A stretch of DNA of 47,810 bases from Planctomycetota bacterium (lineage in GTDB: Bacteria; Planctomycetota; GCA-002687715; DRQF01): NCBI GenBank assembly GCA_011369445.1, contig DRQF01000122.1, forward strand, positions 1 to 47,810, written 5' to 3'. Made by a program: the position numbers and the translations under genes. Of this stretch, positions 16,917-26,380 are shown piece by piece (positions within the stretch are counted from its first letter, which is position 1; every line of letters begins with the position of its first letter). Below the pieces are notes generated by a model. That model was given only the letters and a program-made list of their open reading frames with translations. It had not been told where the DNA came from and ran no database searches.

Positions 16917-17819
16917 TCAGCCCGGCCTTTCCCCTTCGTAGGACACTCGCGGAAGGTCCGTGGCAGCCCCCGCGGCCTGCAGGACTTGGCCCACCGTGCC
17001 AAAACGAAAATCATCGAGAAGCCTGGTGAATCGCCGCTCCGTCCGTCCCAGGTTGACGTAGTGCCGGAAACGGCCCGTGGCTCCCGTGTGTTCCCTCAAC
17101 CGCGGCTGGCCCGGATCCAGCTCCCACGGATGGAGGTAGAAGACGAAACTCTCGCCCCTCCTCTCGTGTCCCTGAAGGGCTTTTCGCGTCAACCGGTAGG
17201 GCATCAGACGAAACCAACCCCCTCCGCAAACCGTCAGGGGCGCGCCCAACAGACGGCTCGGGCGCAGAGGGAGTTCCACCAGCTCGTCGAAGCCGTCGAC
17301 GAGAATTCTATGAGGCCGGCTCGGAGCCCCTGGCCAGCCATATTCGGGATGACGGACCGGAAAGATGCTGGAATCCCTGAGAATTCCCTCCTCTCGGAGA
17401 ACCGCGAACGCCCAGGACGTCGACGGAGTCAGGCTGAAGCAGGGGGCGCGGTAGAGGTCGGGGCGCAACGCGGTCGCTGTCTCCAGGGCGTCCAGAGAGC
17501 GGCGAAGGTCCTCCCGAAACCCGTCAGGCGTGAGCTTCCAGAGGGGTTGATGGTGGAATCCGTGGCTCCCCACTTCGTGGCCTTCGGCGACGAGACGAGC
17601 TACGGCGGCGGGATACTTGTCCGCAACCCAACCCAGCACGAAGAACGTGGCCTTGATGCCCCGAGCGTCCAAGAGTTCCAAGATACGGTCCAGGTTGCGC
17701 TCGACGCGGCATTCGAAGGTGTCCCAATCCTCCACCTTGATGCTGCCCTGGAACACCCCCACCTGGAAGTAGTCCTCCACATCGATCGTCAGGGCATGGA
17801 GGGGTCGGAAGGACGACAT
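16917..17819 (-). CDS. XrtA-type polysaccharide deacetylase family protein
   Basis: I choose the ATG at 17819, giving 300 residues, because GGAAAGAG lies just upstream and the protein then begins MSSFRPLHALTIDVEDYF, as in the family. The NodB motifs are present: TIDVEDYF with the general-base Asp pair, the zinc site SHGFHH, and the RAPCFSL loop. The C-terminal extension including HPWELDP is characteristic of the exosortase-A-associated subgroup (DUF3473). The enzyme would remove N-acetyl groups from the exopolysaccharide. It follows the initiating sugar transferase gene and is followed by a terminator. Confidence 0.88.
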   Translation of the reverse strand: MSSFRPLHALTIDVEDYFQVGVFQGSIKVEDWDTFECRVERNLDRILELLDARGIKATFFVLGWVADKYPAAVARLVAEGHEVGSHGFHHQPLWKLTPDGFREDLRRSLDALETATALRPDLYRAPCFSLTPSTSWAFAVLREEGILRDSSIFPVRHPEYGWPGAPSRPHRILVDGFDELVELPLRPSRLLGAPLTVCGGGWFRLMPYRLTRKALQGHERRGESFVFYLHPWELDPGQPRLREHTGATGRFRHYVNLGRTERRFTRLLDDFRFGTVGQVLQAAGAATDLPRVSYEGERPG

Positions 17820-18002
17820 GAAGAATCTCTTTCCAGTGACTCGACCAGCGGAGACCACACGTGCGTGGTCGTTTCATCGACGGCCCAATCTACCAACTCT
17901 GCGGGTCGACGTTCCCACGGATCCTGCCGGGATGGCGCTGGACGACGACGTCGAGAAAGCCGGGAAGGCTCGAGTTCGGATCTCAAACGGGCGTGAGGAA
18001 GC

Positions 18003-18623
18003 TTACTTCGCGCCTCGGCCGGTGAGGCAGCGCACCGTGAGGAAAAGAATGATGACGTCCGTCATCATGCACATCCGCTTGATGTAGAGCAGGTCGTAGG
18101 CGAGCTTCTTGCGGACGTCGCGGAGGGTGGCGTCGTAGCTGTGGTAGACCTGGGCCAAGCCCGTGATTCCCGGCTTCACGAGGAGGCGATCTTCATAGTT
18201 GGGAATCTGACGCCTGAACTGCGCGACGAAGACCGGACGCTCGGGGCGAGGGCCGACCAAGCTCATGTGCCCCATCAAAACGTTGAAGAGTTGCGGGATC
18301 TCGTCCAGATGGGAGAGGCGGAGGAAACGACCGATCCGCGTGACCCGCGGGTCGTTGTCGACGGCCCAGATGGGCCCCGTCTTGCTCTCGGCATCGAGGA
18401 CCATGGTGCGAAGCTTCAGGATGTAAAACGGACGGCCGTATTGGCCGACACGTTGCTGCCGAAAGAACACGGGACCGCGGGAGGTGAGTTTCACGAGGAG
18501 GGCGAGAATGGCCAGAACTGGCAACAAGACGATCAATGCGACCAACGCGAGAACTCGATCCGAGACCTCTTTGAAGAGCATGAAACGATGTTGTCGTGTT
18601 CCGGGCTGTGCAGCCGCCATCAT
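18003..18623 (-). CDS. Undecaprenyl-phosphate sugar-1-phosphate transferase (initiating glycosyltransferase)
   Basis: The 206-residue protein has a hydrophobic N-terminal helix (LALVALIVLLPVLAILALLV) and the bacterial sugar-transferase catalytic core: KLRTM, then HLDEIPQLFNVLMGHMSLVG, PRPERP and KPGITGLAQV. It lacks the extra N-terminal membrane domain of WbaP/WcaJ and so is the short type that only needs the core. It would transfer sugar-1-phosphate onto undecaprenyl phosphate at the cytoplasmic face of the membrane. A GAGG lies upstream of the two ATG codons at its start. The 183 bases between it and the deacetylase gene hold no gene that I can see. Confidence 0.9.
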   Translation of the reverse strand: MMAAAQPGTRQHRFMLFKEVSDRVLALVALIVLLPVLAILALLVKLTSRGPVFFRQQRVGQYGRPFYILKLRTMVLDAESKTGPIWAVDNDPRVTRIGRFLRLSHLDEIPQLFNVLMGHMSLVGPRPERPVFVAQFRRQIPNYEDRLLVKPGITGLAQVYHSYDATLRDVRKKLAYDLLYIKRMCMMTDVIILFLTVRCLTGRGAK

Positions 18624-19145
18624 CCTACCTCACTCACCTTCCACGTCGGAGGAAGCGTGCTTCCCATCGTCTCCCATGGAGACATTCAGGCACCGGAGTC
18701 GACGGCTCCGGCCGAGTTGGGTTTGAAGACGTGTCTGGCAACGAAAAGAGTCTCCAGGATGCCCTGGAAGTGCTGCACAGTATACACCGCGGCGCATCGG
18801 GATCAATTAGAAACACCTCGAAACGGGTTCGTCAAACACCTTACCCCCTCCCATAGAGGGAGACGCTTGCTAACTTACTGAGGGGACGCGAATTCCCTGG
18901 AACGGGAGCCGTCCTGCGGAAAACGGTCGCGGCACCACCTCAACATTCTTGTCGACCTTCGCCAGCGCAAAGCTGCAAGCCTGGAGAAAACCCGTGCACC
19001 GGCGCAGCATCGTCCGTGGAAGGCTCTGTCGAACAAGTAGTTAGCCGGACCGGATCCGAGAAAGCTCGCTTCGCCCGGGACGTAAGAGCTGCTAGGTTCC
19101 TGTTCAGCCAGTCCCGCAACCTGCGACAAAATGGAGGCATCCCCG
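18624..19145. other. 522-base non-coding region with three perfect dyads
   Basis: The region lies between the divergent starts of the sugar transferase gene (minus) and the VOC gene (plus). I see no credible gene in it; short open frames present there lack ribosome-binding sites and known motifs. It contains three perfect inverted repeats: CCGGAG/CTCCGG at 18693-18711, CCAGG/CCTGG at 18754-18767 and CTCCC/GGGAG at 18848-18862. It must hold at least one promoter for each side, but no clear -10/-35 pair stands out. Confidence 0.6.
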
Positions 19146-19826
19146 ATGGGCCAACACCTCGATCGTTATCCGAACAGTCCCATGCTCACCTCGCGCGACG
19201 TCCGGAAAAGTTTGGATTTCTACACGAAGATACTGGGCTTCTCCCTCGACGAATGTTGGCCCGACGAGGCCCATCCGATGTGGGCGAGCCTCTCCAAGGA
19301 CCGCCAGTGCCTCATGGTGGGCTGCCCCCCTCAGGAGGAAATGTGTGCCGCCAAGGAGCTCGCCGAGGATCGTCGCGCGTGGTGGTCTGACTTGAAGAAG
19401 GCCTTCGAATCCCACCCGGCAGGGGTGGGCGTCGCCCTGTATTTCACCGTCCCCGATGTGGACGCCCTTCACGCGTCGATCATCGAGAAAGGTGGCTCCC
19501 CCGCCACCACCCCCGAAAACCAGTTCTACGGCCTGCGGGAATTCGGGGTCGTCGATCCCGACGGCTACCATCTCGTCTTCTACACGCCCATCGCCATGAG
19601 CACATGCCAATCCTGCGGCATGCCTCTCACCGACGCGAAGCCAGGCCAGATGTATTGCTCCTACTGCACGGACGACAACGGCAACCTGAAGCCGTACGAA
19701 GAGATCCTCGAGGGAACGATTCAAGGCTACTTCATGGGCATGCAGAACATGGAGCGCCCCCAGGCGGAAGTGGCCGCGAAAGAACATCTCTCCAAGATGC
19801 CGGCCTGGTCCGCTCGGAAGGACTGA
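19146..19826 (+). CDS. VOC (glyoxalase-type) protein fused to a C-terminal zinc ribbon
   Basis: I start at the ATG at 19146, with GGAGG at 19133-19137, giving 226 residues. The N-terminal part to about 150 is a VOC domain (SPMLTSRDVRKSLDFYTKILGF at its start, EFGVVDPDGYHLVFYTP at its end). The last 70 residues carry a four-cysteine ribbon (C154-x2-C157 and C171-x2-C174, with YCSYCTDDNGN) as in small zinc-ribbon proteins often found alone. Fusions are uncommon. The function may be metal-dependent binding or modification of a small molecule. The gene lies on the opposite strand to the polysaccharide genes and is probably a passenger. Confidence 0.8.
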   Translation: MGQHLDRYPNSPMLTSRDVRKSLDFYTKILGFSLDECWPDEAHPMWASLSKDRQCLMVGCPPQEEMCAAKELAEDRRAWWSDLKKAFESHPAGVGVALYFTVPDVDALHASIIEKGGSPATTPENQFYGLREFGVVDPDGYHLVFYTPIAMSTCQSCGMPLTDAKPGQMYCSYCTDDNGNLKPYEEILEGTIQGYFMGMQNMERPQAEVAAKEHLSKMPAWSARKD

Positions 19827-19854
19827 GGGTGCGTCCCCCGACGGGCTCGCGCGT

Positions 19855-21960
19855 TCAGTGAAGCCTGCGGACGATCGGTCGGCGATCTTCGATGCGTCGC
19901 CGCAGATCGTAGACCCTCACGTTCCACGCGCCGGTCCACCGCCAGGCGTCCCTCTCGAAATCCGGCGTGTCGGGGCCGCCCCGAAAAGGGATGGGCCATC
20001 CGGTCCAGTGGATGCGTCGATGACCGCCGACAATCTCGATGCAGTCGTAGTGTGATTTCAGGTCGTCGTAGAAGGCGGTCCAATGCGGGAAACGTGTGCG
20101 CTTGTGACGGCTCACGTAGTTGTCATAGGAAACTTCGCTGGTCACGAGCCATTCCGCGGGATGGCCCTCTCGAACAGGATGAGCCCTCTGCTCCCGATGG
20201 AACTGGCGCCGTTCCCAGGCGCGACCCGGTTCCTTGAGAAAGGCGGGAGTTCGTTTGGGAAGAGCAGCCCTCGCGATGCGCAGACGTTCCACGGGCGGCG
20301 CCTTCGGCCCTCCTGGGAATACGGGCGGAAGGATGTCCCAAAGACCGTCGTATCCGGTGTACGCCCCCGGATCGAGACTCGGTCCCTTTTCCGACTGCCA
20401 AGGCTTGAGCATGACAATGACGTCGTACCGACGATGAGCGTAGCGTCGCGCGGCCTCTTTCTCGGCCACGTACCGCACGCGATCGTGTTCGAACTCGGCA
20501 ATCCGGCGCTGGTGATGACGCCAGCCCCCGCTCCCCTCCTCGAGCACGTTCATGCGCCGTTTCGACCGCTCGATCTCGTCATCGATGCGAGCGAGGATCC
20601 AGTCGAAGCGCTCCGTGTTCGGGATCAGGGGAAGGATCTCTCCATCATTGACGACGGTGGAGTCGGCGGGGACATTGTCTTGGAGCCATTCCCAAGCCCG
20701 CCGATAGCTGTGCTCGCGGTAAACGTTTTGGAGGTGGGTCGCGTGAGACCAGACGGGAAACCCAGGCAAGGGAAGCACAAGAACAGCGGACAGACCCCAC
20801 CGCACAAGGCGACGCCGGCTCTCCCAGACGCGATCCAACGCCACGGCCGCGAAGAGCGCCATGAAAGGTAGAAGGATCACGAGATGGTTGGCCCGCGTAT
20901 AGAGGAAATTGGCGGCCGTAAGGAGGAAGAGAAGAACGAGAACGCTGGTCATGGCCAGTACGGCTCCCGGCCTCCTCTTCGGGTCGCGAATCGCCATCAC
21001 AGCTCCCAGGACTGACAGTATGGTCAACGGGAGGGTGGCCACCGACCAGCTCGCAAGTTCTCGAAGCGCTCGTGCGAGCAGCACCCATAAGGGCGAGGTC
21101 GCGGGGTCCACCTCGCCAACGGCGAAACCGATCATCCTGCCCAGATGCTGGAGTTGGGGCTTGAGGATCGTCTCGAAGTAGGTCGGGTCCAAGAAGTTGT
21201 AGGGTGAACCGACGAAGCCAGCGAGCACCATGGCCAGGAAGGCCGACCCCAGGAGAAACGCTCCCTTCGGCGCGCTCTCCGGTCTCTTGCGGACGCTCAT
21301 GAAATGGGCAGCCAGAAGTGTCGCCACGAGAGCGATTGGGCTGTACTTGACGGCCCAACCCAGTCCGATCCAAACGCCCGCGCCGATGTAGTTCCTTGGG
21401 ACGGCCCGGCCCTTGCCGATGGCGAGAATGAACGAAAAAGCGGCCACGGCGCAGAACGTGGCGAGGACGTCGTGCTTGGCGACCTGTGCCCAGAACACAT
21501 GCCCTGGTGTGATGGCCAAGAGCAACGCCGCAAGCAGACCGACCCTCAACGACCCCCATCGTCGACCGATTCCCAGCAGAAGCACGCAGGTCAAGGCGCC
21601 CCAAAAAGCGTTGCTCGCACGGGCGATGAGATAGAACGCACCCCGCTCCCGATTCAGGAAATGGGAGGCGAAATCAGCGGGTGAATCGTACTCGTGGATG
21701 ACGTAACGGCCGATGAGGTAATAGACGCCGAATTCGAAGAAATGCCGGTAGTAGCCGAGAGCAGGCTTGTTGAACCAATGGGGATTGAGGTCGAGTCCGG
21801 TCGAAGGATTCCAGAATGCGACGGAGCGCTCGACGTTGTTGATCTCGTCTGGATAGAAGCTCATCGGGTAGCCGTTCCCGGCAATCCCGGAGAGCCGCAG
21901 GCCGAATGCCACCACGAAGACCAGCAGCAACCATTTCTTCGGCGTCCGCTCAGAATTCAC
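19855..21960 (-). CDS. GT39-like membrane glycosyltransferase
   Basis: The start is a GTG at 21960, with GAGGAGG six bases upstream; longer frames reading through the preceding gene are shadows. The 701-residue product has a hydrophobic region of about nine or ten helices in its first 450 residues and a hydrophilic C-terminal domain of about 250 residues rich in Arg and Trp. The first periplasmic loop has SFYPDEINN, the acidic motif of ArnT/PMT enzymes, and NPHWFNKPALGYYRHFF resembles the second conserved loop. It would transfer a sugar from a polyprenyl-phosphate donor at the outer face of the inner membrane. The start overlaps the GT4 stop region by 11 bases. Confidence 0.82.
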   Translation of the reverse strand: MNSERTPKKWLLLVFVVAFGLRLSGIAGNGYPMSFYPDEINNVERSVAFWNPSTGLDLNPHWFNKPALGYYRHFFEFGVYYLIGRYVIHEYDSPADFASHFLNRERGAFYLIARASNAFWGALTCVLLLGIGRRWGSLRVGLLAALLLAITPGHVFWAQVAKHDVLATFCAVAAFSFILAIGKGRAVPRNYIGAGVWIGLGWAVKYSPIALVATLLAAHFMSVRKRPESAPKGAFLLGSAFLAMVLAGFVGSPYNFLDPTYFETILKPQLQHLGRMIGFAVGEVDPATSPLWVLLARALRELASWSVATLPLTILSVLGAVMAIRDPKRRPGAVLAMTSVLVLLFLLTAANFLYTRANHLVILLPFMALFAAVALDRVWESRRRLVRWGLSAVLVLPLPGFPVWSHATHLQNVYREHSYRRAWEWLQDNVPADSTVVNDGEILPLIPNTERFDWILARIDDEIERSKRRMNVLEEGSGGWRHHQRRIAEFEHDRVRYVAEKEAARRYAHRRYDVIVMLKPWQSEKGPSLDPGAYTGYDGLWDILPPVFPGGPKAPPVERLRIARAALPKRTPAFLKEPGRAWERRQFHREQRAHPVREGHPAEWLVTSEVSYDNYVSRHKRTRFPHWTAFYDDLKSHYDCIEIVGGHRRIHWTGWPIPFRGGPDTPDFERDAWRWTGAWNVRVYDLRRRIEDRRPIVRRLH

Positions 21961-23131
21961 CCAGGGCCTCCTCGAATACGGTCGAGACGTCCTCCGCGAC
22001 ATCGTCCCAGTCCTGGCGGCGCCCCCACTTCGAGATCGCCGTGCGGTTCCAGGACCGATCGAGTGCCTCAAGAATCGCCGCGGCCATTCCATCCTCGTCG
22101 TCGAAGGGGACGACGAGCCCGTGATCCTCGGCTCCCACGACCTCCCGGTTGCCGCCCACATCGGTGGTGACCACCGGCGTGCCGCAGGCCAGGGATTCCT
22201 GAAGCACGTTCGCCCAGCCCTCGTTGCTCGTCGACAAGACGAAAAGATCCGCGGCCCGGTAGAAATCGGCGAGTTCCTCGTGGGGTCGCTCGCCAAGCAT
22301 GAGGACGCGGTCCCCCAGACCGAGATCGCGAATCGAGGCCTCCAAGTCCCTTCGAAAATCGCCCTCGACACTCCCTCCCCCCACGAGCACGTAGAGCAAG
22401 TCCGGGTGCCGTTCCAACAGGCGTGGCAGGATGCGAATCACTCTATGGGCCCCCTTCCTCGGTACGAGCCCCCCCACGGTCAGAAGAAGGGGCCGACAGG
22501 GAGGGAGACCCAGTCGCGCCACCGCCTGGTCCCTCTCCCCAGGCCGAAACAGACCCGTGTCGATGCCGTTGGGGATCACGCGACAGTCGAAGTCGACGTC
22601 GCGGCCGACGAGGCGTCGCGCCTCGTCCGCCAGGGATCGAGACACCGCGACGACGCGCGTTGCGCCCAGCAAGGCCTCGCGAATGCGCCCTCTCCTGCGA
22701 TCGGCCAGATAGCTCGGAAACGTGCCCCTCAAAGTGATCACCGAGGGGATTCCCAAACGTTCCGCGACACGGACGGCCGCGTAGCCGGCCGGGTAAGCGA
22801 AGTGGGCGTCGAGGAGGTCGGGCCGGAACGGTGAATCGCGAAGGGCCCGCTGCACGGACACGGCCAGACTGGGCCCGTCCCAGGTCTTGAAGACGCCCGG
22901 GACATAGGGGAAACGCAGGTCTCGTACGAGGACGCCGTCGACGGATTCCTTCTTTGGAAAGGGACGTCTCGCTTCCTTGCGGAACCAGCGGAACCCCGGG
23001 CACCAAGGACGACACCGCCAGACCTCCAGGGCATGCCGCCCCGCCAAGCCCTTGAGCCGCTCTTTGATGAAGACTCCCTGCGCGGGGGCAACCGCCGAGG
23101 GGAAAATCGTGCTGAGCGAAAGGACGTTCAT
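21950..23131 (-). CDS. GT4 family glycosyltransferase
   Basis: The ATG at 23131 overlaps the amidotransferase stop by four bases (ATGA), giving 393 residues; a 79-codon extension upstream is inside that gene. The N-terminal half begins MNVLSLSTIFPSAVAPAQGVF. The C-terminal half has the GT-B signature of the family: TVGGLVPRKGAHRVI, LVGGGSVEGDFRRDLEASI, MLGERPHEELADFYRAADLFVL and the E-x7-E motif in ESLACGTPVVTTDVGGNREVV. It would add a sugar to the lipid-linked repeat unit in the cytoplasm. Donor and acceptor are unknown. Confidence 0.9.
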   Translation of the reverse strand: MNVLSLSTIFPSAVAPAQGVFIKERLKGLAGRHALEVWRCRPWCPGFRWFRKEARRPFPKKESVDGVLVRDLRFPYVPGVFKTWDGPSLAVSVQRALRDSPFRPDLLDAHFAYPAGYAAVRVAERLGIPSVITLRGTFPSYLADRRRGRIREALLGATRVVAVSRSLADEARRLVGRDVDFDCRVIPNGIDTGLFRPGERDQAVARLGLPPCRPLLLTVGGLVPRKGAHRVIRILPRLLERHPDLLYVLVGGGSVEGDFRRDLEASIRDLGLGDRVLMLGERPHEELADFYRAADLFVLSTSNEGWANVLQESLACGTPVVTTDVGGNREVVGAEDHGLVVPFDDEDGMAAAILEALDRSWNRTAISKWGRRQDWDDVAEDVSTVFEEALGEF

Positions 23132-25017
23132 GATCCTTTTCGTCCGAACCGTTCCAACCAGGTCGCGAAGACGAGAGCCAACCAGAGAACCCGGGCATGA
23201 TCCCGTTGCCCACGTCGGTGGGCCTCGAAACGACTCGCGAGAGCCGAGAGGTTCAAGAAACTGTCGAGGCCTCCTGGTGTGTCCAGCACTCGGTCCCGGA
23301 AGACGTCGGCCAGGTCCCTTCGCATCCAACCAGCGAGGGGCGGCGCAAACCCGCGCTTGGGAGCCCACGCCCAGTCGTCGCCTAGCTTTTCCGCGGCCAG
23401 TCTTCGGAGCAGGTACTTCGACTGTTTTCCCTGCATCTTCAGTTCGGCGGGAATCCGAAACGCCAGATTCACCATCTTTTGATCGAGAAGAGGAGATCGC
23501 ACCTCCAACGAGTTCGCCATGCTCATGCGGTCGACTTTCGTGAGGACCCCGTCCGCCAGATAGCTCTTCAGATCCACATGCAGGAGCCGACGGAGAAGAT
23601 CCCCTTCACCCGCATCGCGGAATCGTTCCTCCATGAGGGCGCGCGCCGACCAATCCCCCAAGGAGGCCCGGAAGTCGCCCCCGTAGAGTTCCTGCTTGTC
23701 CTCCGGGCGAAAGATCGACATGTCGAGAAAGTAGGCCTCTTCCGGGGAAACGGAAAGGTTGCGCAACCCCCACTTCAGACGCAGCGGTTTGGGGAAACCG
23801 TCGAGCTTCGGGTAGGCGCGCGCCACGGCGCCTACCACCCGGCGAAGCGTCGGCGAAAGATGCGCGCGAACCCGATCGATTGCCAGATTCTGGCCGTATC
23901 GCCATGCGTACCCACCGAAGGTCTCATCCCCGCCATCCCCCGAGAGGGCCACCTTCACCTCGCTTCGCGTGGCCCGCGAAACCATGAAACTCGGGAGGGC
24001 GCTGGAGTCGCCGAAGGGCTCGTCGAGATAGGAGGTCACCGCATCGAGTACGCTCAACACGTCGTCGGACATCCGCTTTTTCTCGTGGATGAGCCCCAGC
24101 CGGCTCGCCAGTCGCTCGATGCGCCCCATCTCCGCGTCGTCGTCATCGGAAAAAAGGATCGTCGTGGCCTTCAGCGGTCGCGGAGATAGAGACTGGGCCT
24201 CCTCGACGACCAACCCGGAATCGATCCCTCCCGAGAGGAAGACCCCCAGAGGGACGTCGGACCTCAGCCGAATGCGTGTCGCCTCGTGAAGGGTCTCCTC
24301 GATGCGTTCGAGGGCCACCTTCTCGTCCGTCACGGAATCTTCCGTCGGAGGGCGCCAGTATTCTCGAACGCGAATCCCCTTGGCATCACGCACGAGCAAG
24401 TGGGCCGCCGGAAGTTTTTGGACGTTTCGAAAGACGGTGAGCGGAGCCGGAATGTACTGGAACGTGAAGAACGCATCCACCGCCCGGGGGTCGACGTCGC
24501 GAGGAAGGTCCGGAACGGTGAGAAGGGCCTTCAGCTCGCTCGCGAATAGGAATCGTCCACCCATCTCGGTCCAGTAGACGGGCTTTTTCCCCAGGCGATC
24601 ACGCACGAGTACGAGGCGATCGTTCTTTCGGTCCATGAGCGCGATGGCAAACATGCCGCGCAAGTGATCCACGAAGTCGAGGCCGTGCCGTTCATACAGA
24701 TGCGGGATGACCTCGACGTCGGACCGCGTCCTGAATCGAACCCCCGCACCCTCCAAATCCCTCCGCAGCTCGACGTAGTTGTAGATCTCGCCGTTGACGA
24801 CGGTGACGATCGAGTCATCCGCGTTCCCCTGGGGTTGGTCGCCGGTCTCGAGGTCGATGATCGCCAGCCGCGCATGCCCGAGAACGACACCGCCATAGCT
24901 CTCCTGGGTGGTGCCATCGGGACCACGAAGCTCCAGAGCCCGACACATCTGCTCGACCTCGACGCGGCTTCTCGCCAGACGCCCCACGGGAGCAATGACC
25001 CCAGCGATCCCACACAC
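23128..25017 (-). CDS. Asparagine-synthase-type amidotransferase (XrtA-associated)
   Basis: The 629-residue protein has an N-terminal class II glutaminase domain with the catalytic Cys2 (MCGIAG), RGPDG, and NGEIYNY, followed by a synthetase domain with the ATP-binding SGGIDSG and GDGGDETFGGYAWRY. These are the motifs of AsnB. In exosortase-A-type polysaccharide loci a homologue of this size is standard and is thought to modify a sugar or carboxyl group rather than make asparagine; the genomic setting here favours that. It has a four-base gap to the O-antigen-ligase-like gene before it and overlaps the next gene. Confidence 0.88.
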   Translation of the reverse strand: MCGIAGVIAPVGRLARSRVEVEQMCRALELRGPDGTTQESYGGVVLGHARLAIIDLETGDQPQGNADDSIVTVVNGEIYNYVELRRDLEGAGVRFRTRSDVEVIPHLYERHGLDFVDHLRGMFAIALMDRKNDRLVLVRDRLGKKPVYWTEMGGRFLFASELKALLTVPDLPRDVDPRAVDAFFTFQYIPAPLTVFRNVQKLPAAHLLVRDAKGIRVREYWRPPTEDSVTDEKVALERIEETLHEATRIRLRSDVPLGVFLSGGIDSGLVVEEAQSLSPRPLKATTILFSDDDDAEMGRIERLASRLGLIHEKKRMSDDVLSVLDAVTSYLDEPFGDSSALPSFMVSRATRSEVKVALSGDGGDETFGGYAWRYGQNLAIDRVRAHLSPTLRRVVGAVARAYPKLDGFPKPLRLKWGLRNLSVSPEEAYFLDMSIFRPEDKQELYGGDFRASLGDWSARALMEERFRDAGEGDLLRRLLHVDLKSYLADGVLTKVDRMSMANSLEVRSPLLDQKMVNLAFRIPAELKMQGKQSKYLLRRLAAEKLGDDWAWAPKRGFAPPLAGWMRRDLADVFRDRVLDTPGGLDSFLNLSALASRFEAHRRGQRDHARVLWLALVFATWLERFGRKGS

Positions 25018-25021
25018 TGGA

Positions 25022-26380
25022 TCAGGACTCCAGGGAGGGCGACGTGGACGCCCATGGCCGTGTTCGAACGGCTGAGGGACCGACGGCGGGCCGCTGCCGC
25101 CTGGCCAGGTCCTTCACGACCAAGACGAAGGCCGTGGATGCACCGAAGTACCACCACAAGAAGTCGATCTTGAAGTGGCTCCCGAACACCGATGCGATGA
25201 TGAAGGCCCACATGCTGGCCTCCATGACCTGACTCGTGATCCAGACGCGCAATCGCAGCTCCTCCGGCAAATGAATCCTGCGCACGGAATAGCAATTCAC
25301 GAAGTACATCACGAAAAGGAGGAAGAACGGAATCGCGCCGATCAACCCTCCCTCGGCCAGGGCCTGAATGAACGTGTTGTGACAGACGAACCCGGTGTAG
25401 CCCTTCACACCCTCCAGAGCCGGATCGTAAGGGCGTGGTGTGTCGCCTGCGAAAAATCCCGTGTATCGAGGCGAGAGAATCTGGAAGTTGTCATGCCCGA
25501 CGCCGGTGATGGGTGACTCCTTGAACATCGCCCACCCGGCCTTCCACAGCTCAATCCGGCTTTGCGCCGCGAAACCTCGGTCTTCCTTGCCCGCGAAAAT
25601 CGTCTTGTAGCGCTCCCATTTCGCCTCGGGAGTGATGGCCACGAACATGGCCACGAACAGCAATGCGGTCCCGGCACCTAGCATCACGCGACGCGATCGG
25701 ACCACCAGGAAGAAGAAGATCATGGCAAGCGTCAGCACACCGCCGCGAGAGCCCGTCCCGGTGACGGCTAGAAGCAGGAGCGGAGTGAGCGCGATCGCAA
25801 ATCGTTTTTCCCACTTCTTCCCGTAGAGAAATCGGAAGTAGAGCAAGGGTAGAGCCATCACGAAGGTCATGGCGAGGTAGTTGGAGCCCCCGCCCTGGGC
25901 CGCCGAAACGTTGGCTCGGGCAGCGTCGCCGGAGCCGAGGGTGATGATCACGACGGACTTGAGGGTCCACAGATTGAAGAGGATGTTCGCCCAGAGGAAG
26001 TACTCGATATCCTTCAGATGCCTGAAGAGCTGGATCACCAGAAATTGAACGATGACGAGCTTCAGAATGATGACTGTCGTGTCATAGGAGATGTCGGGGC
26101 TCACACGGGCCGTCGCGCTGGAGACCAGCATGCCAAGCAAAAGGAGGCCCGAAACGACCAAAGAGGGCGTGATTCTCAGATCCTTGGCCCTCATCGCCCA
26201 TCCGGCGATGGTGCAAAGCGTGATCCAGTAGACGGGCTGCCACCAACTCGGCTGCTGCCAGACCCCCGGTCGGAAATAGTAGAGCAGCATCGTGGAGTAG
26301 ACGCCCCAGAGGGGTTTCCTGAGGGCCACGATCATGAGGATCGGCACGATGACGAGCATGACCGCAAAGCGCAGTGACAT
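25022..26380 (-). CDS. O-antigen-ligase-like polysaccharide polymerase/ligase (XrtA-type)
   Basis: The 452-residue integral membrane protein has about eleven or twelve helices. A large loop carries GVGHDNFQ and VCHNTFIQALAEGGLIGAIPFF, the Wzy_C/O-antigen ligase signature with the histidine and the EGG motif. The N-terminal start (RKPLWGVYSTMLLYYFRPG) resembles the exosortase-A-system O-glycosylation ligases. It would join polysaccharide units, or attach the glycan to an acceptor, at the outer face of the inner membrane. The start codon directly follows the stop codon of the GT4 gene, with no spacer. Confidence 0.85.
   Translation of the reverse strand: MSLRFAVMLVIVPILMIVALRKPLWGVYSTMLLYYFRPGVWQQPSWWQPVYWITLCTIAGWAMRAKDLRITPSLVVSGLLLLGMLVSSATARVSPDISYDTTVIILKLVIVQFLVIQLFRHLKDIEYFLWANILFNLWTLKSVVIITLGSGDAARANVSAAQGGGSNYLAMTFVMALPLLYFRFLYGKKWEKRFAIALTPLLLLAVTGTGSRGGVLTLAMIFFFLVVRSRRVMLGAGTALLFVAMFVAITPEAKWERYKTIFAGKEDRGFAAQSRIELWKAGWAMFKESPITGVGHDNFQILSPRYTGFFAGDTPRPYDPALEGVKGYTGFVCHNTFIQALAEGGLIGAIPFFLLFVMYFVNCYSVRRIHLPEELRLRVWITSQVMEASMWAFIIASVFGSHFKIDFLWWYFGASTAFVLVVKDLARRQRPAVGPSAVRTRPWASTSPSLES

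Noticed and set aside
18875-19129. 84-codon minus-strand frame in the intergenic region
   Set aside because: No start signal and no similarity that I recognise; composition is like other shadow frames.
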